From Coptis chinensis (Eukaryota > Streptophyta > Magnoliopsida > Ranunculales > Ranunculaceae): a DNA stretch of 64,000 nt. Every line of letters starts with the position of its first letter. Position 1 is the stretch's first letter. The stretch spans positions 1,240,001-1,304,000 of the forward strand of contig CM027378.1 of the NCBI GenBank assembly GCA_015680905.1. The letters are read 5' to 3'. The notes beneath the pieces were generated by a model, which saw only the letters and a list, made by a program, of their open reading frames with translations, made no database searches and was not told where the DNA came from. This document shows positions 10,690 through 22,389 of this stretch, piece after piece. A program made the position numbers and the translations under genes.

Positions 10690-12020
10690 TCTTTCTCCGC
10701 GGAAGTCCATCTATTGCGGGATCCTCACAAGAAGTAGTGCAAGAGCAACAACCATCGGACCTCTGATTGAAATTGGACCCACATTGAAGCCACCCGATGG
10801 CGGAGTAAGTAGTTGTAAAAAGCGGTCTTTGCTTGTTGCTTTAGAAGAAACCACGTCTATCTACTTCTTCACCAATTGTTGGCGAGAATAACCGGATCAA
10901 AGAAGGGTTTCTTCATGTATCCGGGTGAAGCGAGGGAGCAACAACGAAGTGGTAGGGGAGAAAAACAAGAAGAAAAGGATTTCTCTTGAGAAGAATAAGA
11001 AAGAGGTCAATGTTATTGATCTCGATGATTTCACTTTCGTTAGTCGGCGGGAAGTGAGGTTGAAAAAGCTAAAACGATCAAAATGCTTGAGATATATCGG
11101 GGGCGATGGCCAGAGAAAAGATTAACGCAATGCTATAAAAACATTTTCAAGAGCACAATATTATGGGAGGACAAAGAAGGAGAAAGTTGTTTGGCGGGAG
11201 TGGAGCTTGAGCGGTTCTTTGCATAGTAATATGCTCTCGAGCAACGTAAGTTATTACCTAAATTCTCAATCATACACTCTGTAATTCAACATTTTACTAA
11301 GTACACAACTTTTTCTTTTATTTTATTTTTTTTTCAGTTAGTCAATGAGATGCGGAAGTTATGTTGAAAATAACCCAAGAACCGAAATCAAATGCTCGTG
11401 TTTTAGTTCTTGGGCATTACGTAAGAACATCAAACTCAATTCCACATACTTATAGTTTATGAGGGCAATATATAGTCTATAACACCTGACATCTAATATT
11501 ACAGTTTTTTTTTTTTTTCCCATAGAGATATATATCACACGGCGAAAGATCGAGAAGTTAAGAGAAAAGTGTTTTAAGCGCTTGGTGACGAGAAGGTTGG
11601 AAATGATGGCCAAAGACCATAGCGAGGTGCATCATGTGCTCTTCCCTATCGTTGTGGATAGCCACTTCACACTATTGGAGCTAGATTTGAGTCTAGCAAT
11701 GAATTGGAAATTCTACAACTCCATCAAAGCAAGAGGAAATCCAAATAATTGCCCACAGTACAAAGTTTCACTGCAAATGGTAAACAATGAAAATAGAATA
11801 ACACGTGTAATATGTCTTCCATAACCAAATTTATTAGTTAGCTCCTTCAATCTAATATTAAGCTTAATATTTATACGTGTATTTTCTCATTCAATAGAAG
11901 GCAAAGGTTTAGGAAGAAGTTGCAAACACTCAGTTGGAACCTCCACATCATGATCAGAATCTACGAAAAGCCATATCGATTGTTGATTGCCCACAACAAC
12001 CTTCGGATTCGTAAGTACTA
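10690..12020 (+). pseudogene. Ulp1-type (C48) SUMO-protease domain remnant
   Basis: A Lys/Arg-rich segment (10925-11125) precedes the protease part, as in plant transposon Ulp1 proteins. The 11582-11824 frame reads VLFPIVVDSHFTLLELDL followed by WKFYNSI, the catalytic-His block of C48 peptidases with Asn where Asp is usual. An exon at ~11899-12013 ends DCPQQPSDS, the oxyanion-Gln block. The following Cys block (DCG) is not preserved. Stops and frame changes interrupt the gene. With the PMD exons upstream this matches the PMD plus Ulp1 coding of certain MULE-related plant transposons. No MuDR transposase core is visible, so the element itself is not proven. Confidence 0.65.
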
Positions 12021-13440
12021 AGAACTATTTCATTTCATCCCAAGATATAAAGTTTTGTGCTGAATACTACTAGTATTTGGTTTGTTTGTGTTTTAGTCTA
12101 GTGGTACTTGTTGTGCAACGGAAGTCTAGTGGTACTTGTTGTACTAAAACAATGTTCCCTTATATAGTGTGGGTACATATGCGAGGTCTAAGTTTTGTCG
12201 ACCATGACATTATAAAAGCCATACTTCAATGTTATGTCACTTCAGCAGGCCACTTTTCTCATTGGAACTGAAACACGAACAGGACATAATTCTGCATGTA
12301 TGTTGCCAACATGTCATATTTTTCATTTGGATTTGTTAGGCTCTGTAATGCGAAACAGATTCAAACATATGTCGCCAACAAGTGGCATACTCTAACGATC
12401 TTGTGGTAAGGACTTACAAGATATTAAGATTCATAGTTATCAAATGTATATCATTATCATATATCGTTTTCCATTCTTAAATTTCTTAGCCTCATAATTA
12501 TAATAGAAAAATCCAAATTTATCTTTGCTATAAAGTGTGACATACATCGGTTTGAATTCATTAACTTATTACTACGTGGCGGAAAAAGGTAAATAAGCGA
12601 ATATTCAATAACGAGTTATATCATGCAAGTTATTGAACCTATTTTGTAACCTAGTTAGGAGCAAGGTTGAAGGAGGATCCTATTGGGGGCCTTGAGAATT
12701 GAGGTTCGAGTGGGTGCAACACGTGTGGTTGGTATACAAGGATCACGTAACTAAGTGTCAGCGACCTTTGTCAAAAATCGACAACGCCCCCTTAGTTTTT
12801 CTAGTATTAGTTTATTTTAATTTCTTACCAATTAATGTTGTCATGTAGTTCAGTAGTTAATAGTTTATCCCCTCAATAGTTTATATTTAATTATTTAGAA
12901 AATAAAATTAATGGTTATTTTGAGTTCTACTATTGGTAGGAAGTTGTTTTCTACCAGTTTACCTAGTTGAATTCAAGTCTTAGACAACACATTAAAAGGA
13001 GACTAAGCTTTGAAAACGTACACAATTTGTTGATCATTAATAGTATTTTTTGTGCCCCTCTCCCATTCAATTACCTTATTTAACTTAGTTGAAGTGTTCT
13101 TCACTTCTGCTATGTGAAATGACACCATTGCTCAAGGGTTGGTGGAGTTTCTCATGAAAATGGGCAACTAGGTAACTTTATGATCAAACCATTGAAGTTT
13201 AGGGGCCTGAATGGCATGTCATGGGCTCACCAAAGTTGTAGATCAAAAGTTGACATGGTAGAGTTGAATTCATTGCTTTTGAGATGCTTTCGGCAGGTTT
13301 AGGGGCCCAAATTGGTTAAGATGATTTTGATTATTCTTACGAGTCTAAAGTAAGAACTCTTTTCATATTTTAGAAGAATATATCATTTGATGAGTCATTT
13401 GTGGCTGTATATTAGTTTTTTTGTTATCGATTTGGACTAT
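12021..13440. other. Spacer after the Ulp1 remnant
   Basis: A duplicated word (GGAAGTCTAGTGGTACTTGTTG-like) occurs near 12100-12140. Otherwise this is AT-rich DNA without supportable coding or terminal repeats. Confidence 0.45.
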
Positions 13441-13457
13441 TGAAACTTTAGCTTCAT

Positions 13458-14733
13458 CCATGGTGGCTTGGTCATGCAAGATAGAAGGAAACTTGAATGG
13501 TGATAGTCTTTATATATATATATTCTTTGTGTTTAGTTTGGCTTTTAGGTGGGATATTCTTATATCCTTTTATATTCTTATATCCTTTATATTATATGTA
13601 TGCAGCGTGTATTAACTTGCATTTCAAATCAAGCGTGTGTATGTACATACACATGTCATATATTCTGAGTATCTTAGAGAATTTATTAGAAATCTTGAGT
13701 TTCTTCGATATTAGAAAATCTTGAGTATCCGCAGTATCTTAGAAATCGTCATAGTATCCGCGAGTATCGTCATAGTATCAGAAATTTATTAGAAAATCGT
13801 CATAGTATGACAAAGTATCTTCTACTAAAAATTCTCATAAATTCTCGAGAAGATATCGAGAAAGAAGCTTTCTAGTCAAGGATATTTTACTTTCGGGATG
13901 ACTATATTCTTCAAAGTTACCCGTCCCCCAAATTGCATGTCAATACCGAAATTTCGATGGAATTAGCATGATGTCATCTGTAAGTTCTTACTTAATGTCA
14001 TGACTATAATTTCCCAAGTTATGGAATGGTGCTTTCAGGTCTTGGTGGTAAACTATTTCTTGTCGACCAACTCTTGTAGGTGAACCTTATTTAGTTCGTT
14101 ACCTTCTCTTCAAATGTAATCCTTTGGGCAATTTCGGTGGCAAACCAATTTCCGGGATCTTTATCAATACTCGGAAATTTCTTAAACAAGTGGAAATTAT
14201 AAAGAGCTCAAGATTGGGTCATCCAAATTTCAAGTCTCATCGGGTTGAAGTGAATAAAATTGGTGCGCGCCACTTTCGAAATTGCTGAATGGATTACATT
14301 TGAAGAGAAGGTAATTGAGCGAAATAAGGTTCACCTACATGAGTTGGTCAACAAGAATTAAGAACCACCAAGACTTGAAAGCACCGTTGCATAACTTGAG
14401 AAATAATAGTCGATGACATTAAGTATGAACTTATAGATGACATAATGCTAATTCCATCGGGTTTGCATTTCGGTATCGATAGGCAATTTGGGGAACGGGT
14501 AACTTCCTCGAGAATATAACCATCATCGAGTAAAATATCCTTTACAAGATAGTTTTTTTTTTCTGGTTTCTTCCTAGTATCTTCTGAATTTCTGAGTAGA
14601 TAATGTGTGATAGATAATGTACACATGTTCGATTTGAAATGCAAGTTAATACACTGCGTCGTGTATAATTCATGGTGGTTTGGTCAAGCAAGCTAGAAGG
14701 AATGGATGGTGATTGTCATCTTAGCTTTATATG
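13458..14733. mobile_element. Large foldback structure flanked by ~55-bp direct repeats
   Basis: The left arm (13602-~14152) and right arm (~14262-14658) are inverted repeats over ~370 bp. Matching words include TGTATTAACTTGCATTTCAAA at the outer tips, GATATTTTAC, CTAATTCCATCG and CTCTTCAAATGTAATCC at the inner ends. The left arm has an extra ~150-bp block of CGTCATAGTATC-like repeats. The spacer is only ~110 bp. Outside the arms CATGGTGGCTTGGTCATGCA (13460) and its near-copy (14671) form a direct repeat. Arm identity is moderate, so it is older than the 6.6-kb hairpin. The minus-strand ORF at 14348-14644 lies in the arm and looks accidental. Confidence 0.75.
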
Positions 14734-14739
14734 GATCAT

Positions 14740-15690
14740 ACTGTTATTGTTAGAGATGTTTAAGAACTAGTTCATTTCATCGCATACAGATAAAGTTAGG
14801 ATACTAATAATATTTTCCATGTAACGGGGGTGGGTATGGCGTATTTATTTGTGTGTAGGATTATTATCGCGAAAAATTGCCAATTGTAAAGAGCTCAATA
14901 AGAGTAGCTTCACTCCACAGAAAATGTTGAAACATCGTGCAAAGATGGCTATGAAGATTTTGAAATGTAATGAATCATTGTGGTGTTAAAATGAGTCTTT
15001 GATAGACATGATACTAAGATTTGGTGGAAGTATGGGTTCATGTAAGCTAAGAAGATTAAAGTGAATTATATGGTGTTGATGTGATGATAGTGGTGGCTGG
15101 GAGGGTGTTATCCTAATTGACTAGGTCTGATGTATTAGGCGGGGCTTGTAATCCCATGTGCGTGGTTAAACTAAAGCTGTCTGGATGATGGCTTGAATCC
15201 CTCAATGGATGTATGCAATCAAGGCTTCTTTTCATTTCATGTCTGATGCATGAGTCTCTGTTGGGTTTGGTTTTTTGGTAAATGGTGGTACAATTGATGT
15301 AGGGAGGATTGATTGCAGCGGTTTAGCATTAAGTTAACATAAAAGTCATATACATGATGATTGATTGATTATAGGTTTTCATGGATTTTCATGGCTTAGA
15401 ACATGCGGAGATGTCTCAATAGTAACAGAATTGAATTTCAATTGGGACATATAGTTGCCATGGAATCTATTTGATTATGCATTGATTAAACATCTTTCTT
15501 TAGTTTCCAAGTCTTGAAGAAGCTTACAATCTTCTGGATTTGCATCGGCTACTTCAAACTCAGATTGTAACTTTGTCACCTGATTATTTACATTGCCAAA
15601 ATACTTGATGAAGAGAAACACTCATCTGTTTATGAAGAGAAACACTACGCCAATGTAACATTGCTTTGGCGTAAAACTCCACAAATGTCA
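14740..15690. other. Intergenic, no supported feature
   Basis: Mixed-composition DNA. A doubled word (GAAGAGAAACACT) occurs near 15610-15645. No coding frame worth calling until the terminal exon at 15.69 kb. Confidence 0.45.
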
Positions 15691-15692
15691 GC

Positions 15693-15960
15693 CTTCCAGA
15701 CGCTTCATCGATCTTGTAATCCTGGCAACTTTAGGAGTGGAATTTGACTCTTCAACACCAAGCTTCTGCTTATTCTCCTTCTTTTGTTTGCCAACGTCAA
15801 CTACATCTCTTTGTAGTTGCTGCACCAAGGGTCCTTCTTGCTGAAAATCTGATGCCCCTTACCTTTGTCGTTGCACTTTTGCTTGTGTTTCCTTGACAAT
15901 TGTGGAATTAGGCAATGGAGTTTGGATGCCTCGAGAACATCGATATATGTGAAAAACAAT
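15693..15960 (-). pseudogene. Probable last exon of the minus-strand PMD gene
   Basis: Read on the minus strand the segment gives QQEGPLVQQLQRDVVDVGKQ then ARITRSMKRLEG and a stop. It is a Gln/Lys-rich tail with a basic end, plausible as a nuclear protein terminus. One stop lies upstream in the same stretch. The link to the PMD gene rests on strand, position and style, not on a seen splice. Confidence 0.35.
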
Positions 15961-16324
15961 AAAATACAATTAAGAACACTATATTGTCTTTAGATATATT
16001 GTCAAAATATATCGGATGTTCTCTAATATACGAAATAACAAATTGAACTATTTAAGTAAAGAACAAATTCACGATCAACCCGAATCTCAAGCGGCCGAAA
16101 TATAGATATAGGGAAGGGATCGGTTTACTCACTTTTCGTTACTCTAAATAGGCGTGTCGGATCAATTAATCTAATGGCTAGTTTTTTGCTTAGGTGGACA
16201 GCCATGTACTTTGTTCAAAGGAATATGACTTTGAGCTTGAGTCGAGAACTCAAGAGCCGAAACTAGTAATGAGTTAAGGACAATCATGGGTCCCATTTCT
16301 TCTCTCTCCTTCCTTTCCTTTGTT

Positions 16325-16640
16325 GTTCATACTTTCAGTGTTCATAGTCCACTAGGAGTTTGAGCACTGAATGTTCATACTATTGTTGGACTATGAACAT
16401 TCAGTGTTCATACTCTTAGTGTACTATAAACATTGAATGTTCATACTCTTGTTGGACTATGAACAATCAGTGTTCATACTCCTAGTTGACTAAGAACATA
16501 GAATGTTCATACTCTTGTTGGACTATGAACAATCAGTGTTCATACACTATGAACACTGAATGTTCATACTCTAGTGGACTATGAACAATCGGTGTTCATA
16601 CTCTATGGACTATGAACACTGAATGTTCATACTCTTAGTC
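16325..16640. repeat. Palindromic minisatellite array, cluster 2
   Basis: About eight units of the form GGACTATGAACA-N-TGTTCATACTCT, ~35 bp apart, with alternating cores (CATTCAG, CAATCAG, CACTGAA). The unit is a longer version of cluster 1. It lies in the probable intron immediately 3' of the MuDR-N-like exon of the minus-strand PMD gene. Confidence 0.85.
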
Positions 16641-16689
16641 TTTCAGTCCTTCTCAGTTTCACCCACTGAACTTAGGAAAATCATGTGAC

Positions 16690-17284
16690 AATGACAAGTG
16701 AAGATGGAAAAGGAATACTCACCATCTTGGCTGGTTGGTTGAATTCTTGGTAGCACCGTCTCTGTCAGATCTTGCACAAAGTCCACATAAATATGAACGA
16801 GCCCATCTTCGTGAGGAGCCGAATTGGCAAAGAACTCTATCACCGCGTCGTCAGTCTCTAGTGTAATTTTCATGCCCCTAACCAGCCAACAAATAGTAAC
16901 ATTTTCATCAGAGGGACATTTAATAACTTCTCGTATCCAATTAAACAACTTCACTCTTGTCATTTCATTAAGCTGCATCTCTGGAGAATCAACAACTTGA
17001 CCACCATTGTACACCCACACTTTCATCCCTCTCATCTTTTTACCAACCCAAATCCCTCCATAATGGGCCCTAATGGATTTGCTATCAAGATGAGTGGCGA
17101 AAGTGCCACCAGTTAGAGCATCATCATCACTGTCATCTTCAGCCTCTCCATCCGTGTCACTGCCACTATCGGAGCTTGTATAAGTTGATACCAATCCAGG
17201 ATTAGTTGTAGTCAGGTCACATTGCTCGCTACTCGTACGTGGGTTTTGCTGTATTGAGGAATATTTTAATATCTCCGCAAGCAT
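16690..17284 (-). pseudogene. Exon with acidic linker and MuDR N-terminal (PB1-like) domain
   Basis: Open for 213 codons. The N-terminal part is Ser/Asp-rich (SDSGSDTDGEAEDDSDDD). The C-terminal ~110 residues read HYGGIWVG, VWVYNGGQVVD, then KLFNWIREV, LETDDAVIEF and VHIYVDFVQD. That is the pattern of the MuDR N-terminal/PB1-like region of plant MULE proteins (GG-W..., Y-GG-VD, ...DD...). SGSDTDG is shared with the plus-strand PMD gene linker. The exon is the best preserved of this gene and probably splices to the PMD exons at higher coordinates. Confidence 0.55.
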
Positions 17285-17560
17285 CGAACGAACCTTATTG
17301 TGGAGAGGGATTTCTTGATCCGCGAGTATTTAGCAGTATTGTTTCAACCAACTTTGCAAACTGAACAGAGCACTCCCTCTGCAAGAAAGACGAAACTTAC
17401 AATAACCTATTAATGATTACATCAATTATAGAACTAACCATAAGTAAACAAAAATAACGAGACTATTGTAATGACACGTCCATCATAGATTGACAACAAT
17501 AGGGCATGGGTAGGTCACCACCGGACTATTTATTTGAACACCAATTTTAAATTTTTTTTC
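17285..17560. other. Probable intron of the minus-strand PMD gene
   Basis: A short segment with degenerate sequence similar to the plus-gene exon around 9410-9500; otherwise non-coding. Confidence 0.35.
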
Positions 17561-17570
17561 AAGTCATTCG

Positions 17571-19285
17571 TCACATCATAGTAGAAGTTGGGGTATAAAG
17601 CAAACTAATAGATTCACAAAAAATCACCTCTCGATGCCATCTATCCATGAACAACAACTCGCCAAAAGCCAGTGGTGTAACTCGAGTCAAACAGTGATCC
17701 AGGTACCAATCCAGATACACTTCACTCGTATCCTGAGGGTAGTCTACTACGTGTTCACAATGACCCATCCACCAATCATTCCACTCCTAACACATCTTTC
17801 CATGAATTCGATTTTGCTTCCACGGTCCCATCTATCCGGGGGGCTGGTATATGTTGTTGAAACCCAAATTGCCTCATACAACGATCGGGCATATACTTCA
17901 CTACATAATCGAAGTGGATCAGCCATGTAGGTGTCGGGACCAAGAGTGAAGACAAAAGGCAAAATCGGGAGTATTGCAGCCACTTATCCCATGGCTGCGC
18001 GGACAACCTAAGAAACAAATTAATATTAGTAACGGTATGCGGACATAATGTGTTTTATAAATTGTTGATGCGATAAGGCGCTAACCTGATCCTCGAAGGT
18101 GTGTTCAACTCATCTCGATAACTTGATCACGATTGCTTTTCGTGAGGTCGATCCACGATATATTTCCATCGCAAGCGCGCAGGGAATACAACTTTTGGTT
18201 CACAAGTCAATGGATACAAAGCGGAACCTCTCATAAAACCAAGTCTACAGTCAAAAATTTTAAAAGTTACATCAATTCCACAATATACAATTAAGGCTAA
18301 ATCTAAAGGCCCATACATCTTGCGTACCATACGGCAAGCATGCGGAAGACATGCTCTACAATTAATCCAAAAAAGTTCAACTATACCCAACAATACGTAC
18401 CAACAACAATGTAGAAGAACCATACAAGTTGAGTCGAAAATTTGATTTTGTTCCTCTCTTGCACTCATTTGGTGTACAGCGGATTGATGCTCCCTTTAGG
18501 GCCTTAAATAAATCGCCAAAGAGCAAACACTAGCCCAAGCATACATGGCACAAGACTCAATATTGTTCAGAAATTGTAGGTACTTGGTATGGACCGCGGT
18601 TGCCCCCCTCCTTCAGAAAAATATGGTGCTTCCAATGAGGTACAGGACATATGCAATTGTGGCCCTTGTCTGATGTTCAGATCCAACATTGGAAAAGGTA
18701 TCTGTCAACCATCGGTTATCAACGCTTTTCCCTCTTACTTTGTCTTTAGGGGGTGAAACGCCCAAAAATTTTGAGCAAGCCTTTTCTGCACTCCAGTCCA
18801 AGTTGTCAACAAGGGCATTCCCAAAAATGTTCAAGCCTAATATATGACCTACATCCTGAAGAGTAATTGTAAGTTCAAACGATGGGAAGTGGAAAGAATT
18901 GGTTTCAGGTCTCCATCGGTCAATCAGAGCAGATATCAACTCTCTGTCCCCTTGGAAATGTTGAATTTTTCTAAGGTATTGAAACCCCATTTTTGAAACC
19001 ATCTTCGTTTGGTTTCCAGATAACTTCCACTGATGTAAATTTTTAGTGTGCTCATGGGTATGAACCACTGGATGATCCTGTTTATCATTTACACGAGTTA
19101 TTGGTTGTGAATCGATATGTGCAATAAAATTAAAGCAGAGTAGAAATCGAAATAAATTACCACTCCCTCCACAAGTAACGACGATATATGGTCATCTTGC
19201 ATATACAAGTGACTGCTGGTCCCCCTCGATATGACCGTTCCCATTTCATGCAGACCACTTCTTTTGGTTCTAGTAGAAGCGCTGC
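17571..19285 (-). pseudogene. Plant mobile domain gene, minus-strand copy
   Basis: Reading right to left: exon 1 (~19285-19161) gives HLYMQDDHISSLL. The exon from 19068 gives MGFQYLRKIQHFQGDRELIS, ALIDRWRPETNSFHFPSF, ITLQDVGHILGLNIFG and RATIAYVLYLIGSTIF. A later exon gives VVFPARLRWKYIVDRPH (~18200), then TWLIHFDYVVKYMPDR and MRQFGFQQHIP (~17840-17900), then SEVYLDWYLDH (~17700). These are the PMD hallmarks, and the exon order equals that of the plus-strand gene at 7.0-8.6 kb. Frames change at several places, so it is a pseudogene or needs sequence correction. No Ulp1 part is visible; a MuDR-N-like exon follows instead. Confidence 0.75.
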
Positions 19286-19289
19286 AACG

Positions 19290-19990
19290 TAATCATTTAG
19301 ATGTCAGCTATAACCAAGTGAGGATCATCTCCCATCACTAGAACGTTTACAATAATTTTGTGATGCATAATTGTATTTGTAGGTGTTTACTGTTTATATT
19401 AAAACATAGTTTAAACTGTGCAACCACCTCAAATAAATAATAATTAAAAGATTGAGTATACTCCAATAAAACTATCTTAAAATGAATGATCAGTTTGGAT
19501 GCTTATATGTAACACAAAAAAACACATTAACAGGGGCAAACAAAAATAAGAGGAAAAATAATCAACCAAATAAGTTAATAAGTTAATGCCCTCGTATGTT
19601 AATAAAAACAATGCAACAAAAGAAAAAAATAAAATAAAAAAAGAGTTCGAATGGTGCGGTGATATCTCCAAATCCCTAATTCCAAGTATATATGTTTAGA
19701 AACAAGAAGAGTGAAAAATAATTAAGAGACTAAAGAGAATACTTGTTACCTTTTGAAAGCCGGTAGAGTTTGGAGAAGAGTTTAAAGATAAATGAGAGAC
19801 CGAAAGTGAAATAATCACTCCCAAACCCAAGCTTATTTCATAATCACTCTCAAGGACAGGGGCGGGGAAAGTTCAAGTTTTCCCTTGAATACGTGTACAC
19901 AATCAAACACCCCCCCCACAAAAAAAAAACCCCACAAACTCCCATAAAAAAACTCGACAAACCCCGAAAACCTAAGCAAAATCTTAAATT
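19290..19990. other. AT-rich spacer between divergent genes
   Basis: Between the start of the minus PMD gene and the plus DUF1985-like gene, with A-rich tracts at 19.5-19.65 and 19.91-20.0 kb. It could hold divergent promoters, but no motif is convincing. Confidence 0.4.
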
Positions 19991-20009
19991 TCCATCAAAA
20001 CAAAACAAA

Positions 20010-20190
20010 ATGTCAAAATCACCGTTGAGAACTGAAGAGAACACATGCAACACTGAAAATTGCACAATAGGTCTTCAAAATCAAATTTATTGTGAAGAAC
20101 ACCAAGATAAATTAGACCAACAAATTGTGTTATTTTCACAACTTGGACGGGGAAGAAGGCAAACTACCATTATGGGTACATTTCAATGAT
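20010..20190 (+). CDS. Possible first exon with Cys/His cluster
   Basis: An ATG at 20010 opens 60 codons. The residues CNTENCTIGLQNQIYCEEH give C-x4-C-x9-C-x2-H, suggestive of a small zinc site. It ends in TTTCAATGA or could splice near ATTATGG|GTAC. It precedes the Lys-rich exon at 20.58 kb by one apparent intron that carries palindromic repeats. The assignment to that gene is inference. Confidence 0.35.
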
Positions 20191-20239
20191 GTTGAATTAT
20201 ATTTTTCATGTTATAATTATTGAAATTCGTGATTTTTTT

Positions 20240-20505
20240 GCTAGAAAAAGATATGAACATTATTTGTTCATATCACTATTTGGATTTTCATGGTAACTTG
20301 CACAGTTTACATGTTAGGATATGAATGTTAGGAAATATATGTATGAACATTCATTGTTTATACTCTTGTTGGACTATGAGCATTCAGTGTTCATACTCTT
20401 AGTGGACTATGAACATTGAATGATCATACTCTTGATGGACTATGAACATTCAGTGTTCATACCATTGAACTATAAACAGTGAATGTTCATACCTAACCAT
20501 ACATC
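20240..20505. repeat. Palindromic minisatellite array, cluster 3
   Basis: Six or so units of TATGAACA-N-TGTTCATA with the TGGACTATGAACATTCAGTG linker style of cluster 2. It sits in the apparent first intron of the DUF1985-like gene. Confidence 0.8.
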
Positions 20506-20577
20506 AACAGACTAATGTTTGTAGGGTACTTTGCTATTTTTTAATTTCGATATCTGATGTTCATTTATTTGTAGGAA

Positions 20578-21490
20578 TTACTCCAAGGGATGAAAAGCAA
20601 ATCAAAGAGGAAGAACAAATCAAAGAAAAATAAGTCCCCAGGGAAAAGAGCATGTTCGAAATCTGCAACTAAGTAACAGAAGCCAGAATCGAGTAGCACT
20701 CCTACCAAGAAAAGGAAGAAAGAGTCAAGAAGCAAAGTAGTTCCTAAAAAGAAGAGTAGGAAAACAGTTTCTAAAAAGAAGGCAGAAGAGGAGAGTGAAA
20801 AGGAGAATGAAGAGGAGGAGAAGGAAGATCAGGGAAAGGAACTAGTATCGACCAAGGCACAGGCACCTCAGCTGCGAAGCAGCCTCTCCTGTATGATAAA
20901 ACTAGTAAAACTTCTAAAGGAAAAGAAAATTCCAGAAAATTATGTTGAGGCAATGAAGAAGACACCATTCTGGTTGTTGTTTAAAGCATTGTGGGAAGGG
21001 GAGATTGTAGAAGGTAACGTAAACAAGCCCAACAAAGAAATATTTAATCTCTTGGACAAATATGATTTCAACTCTAATGAATTTCAGATAGATGGAAAAA
21101 GTTTAAAGCTGACTTATGAGGAGATAAGTCTAATGTTTGGGCTGCCTGTAACAGAAATGTTTTTTAATCCAACGGAGACTATTGGTTCTAAAGATAAACA
21201 AACAAGATTCATATCAAAGTACTTGGGTGGTGGGGAGAAATCAATAATCAACAAGGCTGATATAAGGGGTGCAATATTGCAGACCTTGAATGAGACAAAT
21301 GATGAACATGCAGCTGAAGATTTCTCAAGGCTGATGTCGCTTTACATGTTCACCACTTGCTTCTTTGCTAACGCTAATTCCAGAGTAACTTGGCCCTTAA
21401 TCAAGGCTGTAGAAGACTTGGAATCATTGAGAAAGTTGTCTTGGCCCAATGCCATACCACGGCCAAATTGATTGATTTCGCAGCTAAAAA
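20578..21490 (+). pseudogene. DUF1985-like exon with Lys-rich nuclear N-terminus
   Basis: After an acceptor (TTTGTAG|GAATT) the frame is Lys/Ser-rich with repeated KKRKK-type basic clusters, then Glu-rich, with one in-frame TAA near 20675. From 20893 it is open for 192 codons: FQIDGKSLKLTYEEISLMFG, LPVTEMFF, then DFSRLMSLYMFTTCFFANA and DLESLRKLSWP. The order (IDGK..LT.EE..LMFGLP, a serially conserved D-x-R-L helix, then L..LSWP) resembles DUF1985/PMD-like regions of plant Ulp1-family transposon proteins. I cannot confirm the family by search. The early stop suggests a pseudogene or a later start. Confidence 0.5.
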
Positions 21491-21699
21491 GCACAAAAGG
21501 CGAAGATAAAGACGATCGATGGATGCACAATAATGTTTATGGTATAGTATTTCAACTGCATCTCCTTAATATATATGTTTGTATGTGTGTATAACAATTG
21601 GTGGAGTATGAATAATGATTGTTCATATATGAAATCTTTGTAAATGCCTGTTTGTATAACATTTTTAGCACTAAATATGGGTTTCATCACACACATTGC

Positions 21700-21845
21700 A
21701 GTTTTGGATATGTGAGCACACCACACTCATTAAAAAGGTGGAAAATCATGAAAGAAAATTCCCAAGGTGTGCGAGATGGAATCTGAAGAAATTGATTGGA
21801 CAATTTCGAAGCACAGCACTTAACATGTTAAAAGATGATCAGGTA
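21700..21845 (+). pseudogene. Continuation exon of the DUF1985-like gene
   Basis: The segment reads LQFWICEHTTLIKKVENHE, then KFPRCARWNLKKLIGQF, following an apparent acceptor (CACATTGCAG|TTTTGG). L-x-W...EH followed by P-R-x-x-x-W is the usual continuation of this family after the core. It ends at GATCAG|GTAGATTT, a donor-like site that is repeated at 22.30 kb. Confidence 0.5.
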
Positions 21846-21928
21846 GATTTCAACCTATATGAAGTGTATAAATACACACTATAGTATTAGTGTATAACTA
21901 GAATAACTGCATATATAGTAGTAGGGGC

Positions 21929-22120
21929 GTGAGCGTAGCAAGGGAGGAGATAAGAGGAGGGAGATGAAGAGATGAGAGGAGGAAGATGAAGGAGGGAGGA
22001 GATGAAGGGCGGAGAAGAGAGAAAGACTATTAGAGAGGGGGGGTACGGTACAGACAGACACCAACAAAGTGGATTTTAGGGGGGCTTTTGAAACTGACCT
22101 CAAGAGTTCGCTATGCTCAC
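21929..22120 (-). mobile_element. CT-rich TIR repeat, copy 4 (inverted)
   Basis: Ends are GTGAGCGTAGCA and TTCGCTATGCTCAC (12-13 bp imperfect TIR). The interior is GA-rich and, in reverse complement, matches copy 1 at 4481-4674 in the same order, including TTGTTGGTGTCTGTCTGTAC. It is inserted inside one copy of the tandem duplication but absent from the other, so it arrived after the duplication or was lost from one unit. Confidence 0.75.
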
Positions 22121-22389
22121 GGATGAACACTGAATGTTAATAGTCCAATAAGAGTATGAACATTGATTGTTCATGGTCCAAATTTCAAACACTAATTGTT
22201 GATGCTGAATTTTATCAGGTAATTGTTGATGCCGAAGCTATAACAGATGAGGAAAGAGCATTGCTGCAAAACATATCCAGTGACGTTGTACCCTCTGATC
22301 AGGTAGATTTCAACCTATATGAAGTGTATAAATACACACCATAATATTAGTGTATAAATATACTATAGTATTAGTATTATTAATATCCA

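Noticed and set aside
19850-20065. Minus-strand Phe/Gly-rich ORF
   Set aside because: Antisense to the possible first exon and A-rich tract; no domain.
21879-22130. Minus-strand Ser/Leu-rich ORF
   Set aside because: Translation of the CT tract of the TIR repeat at 21929-22120.
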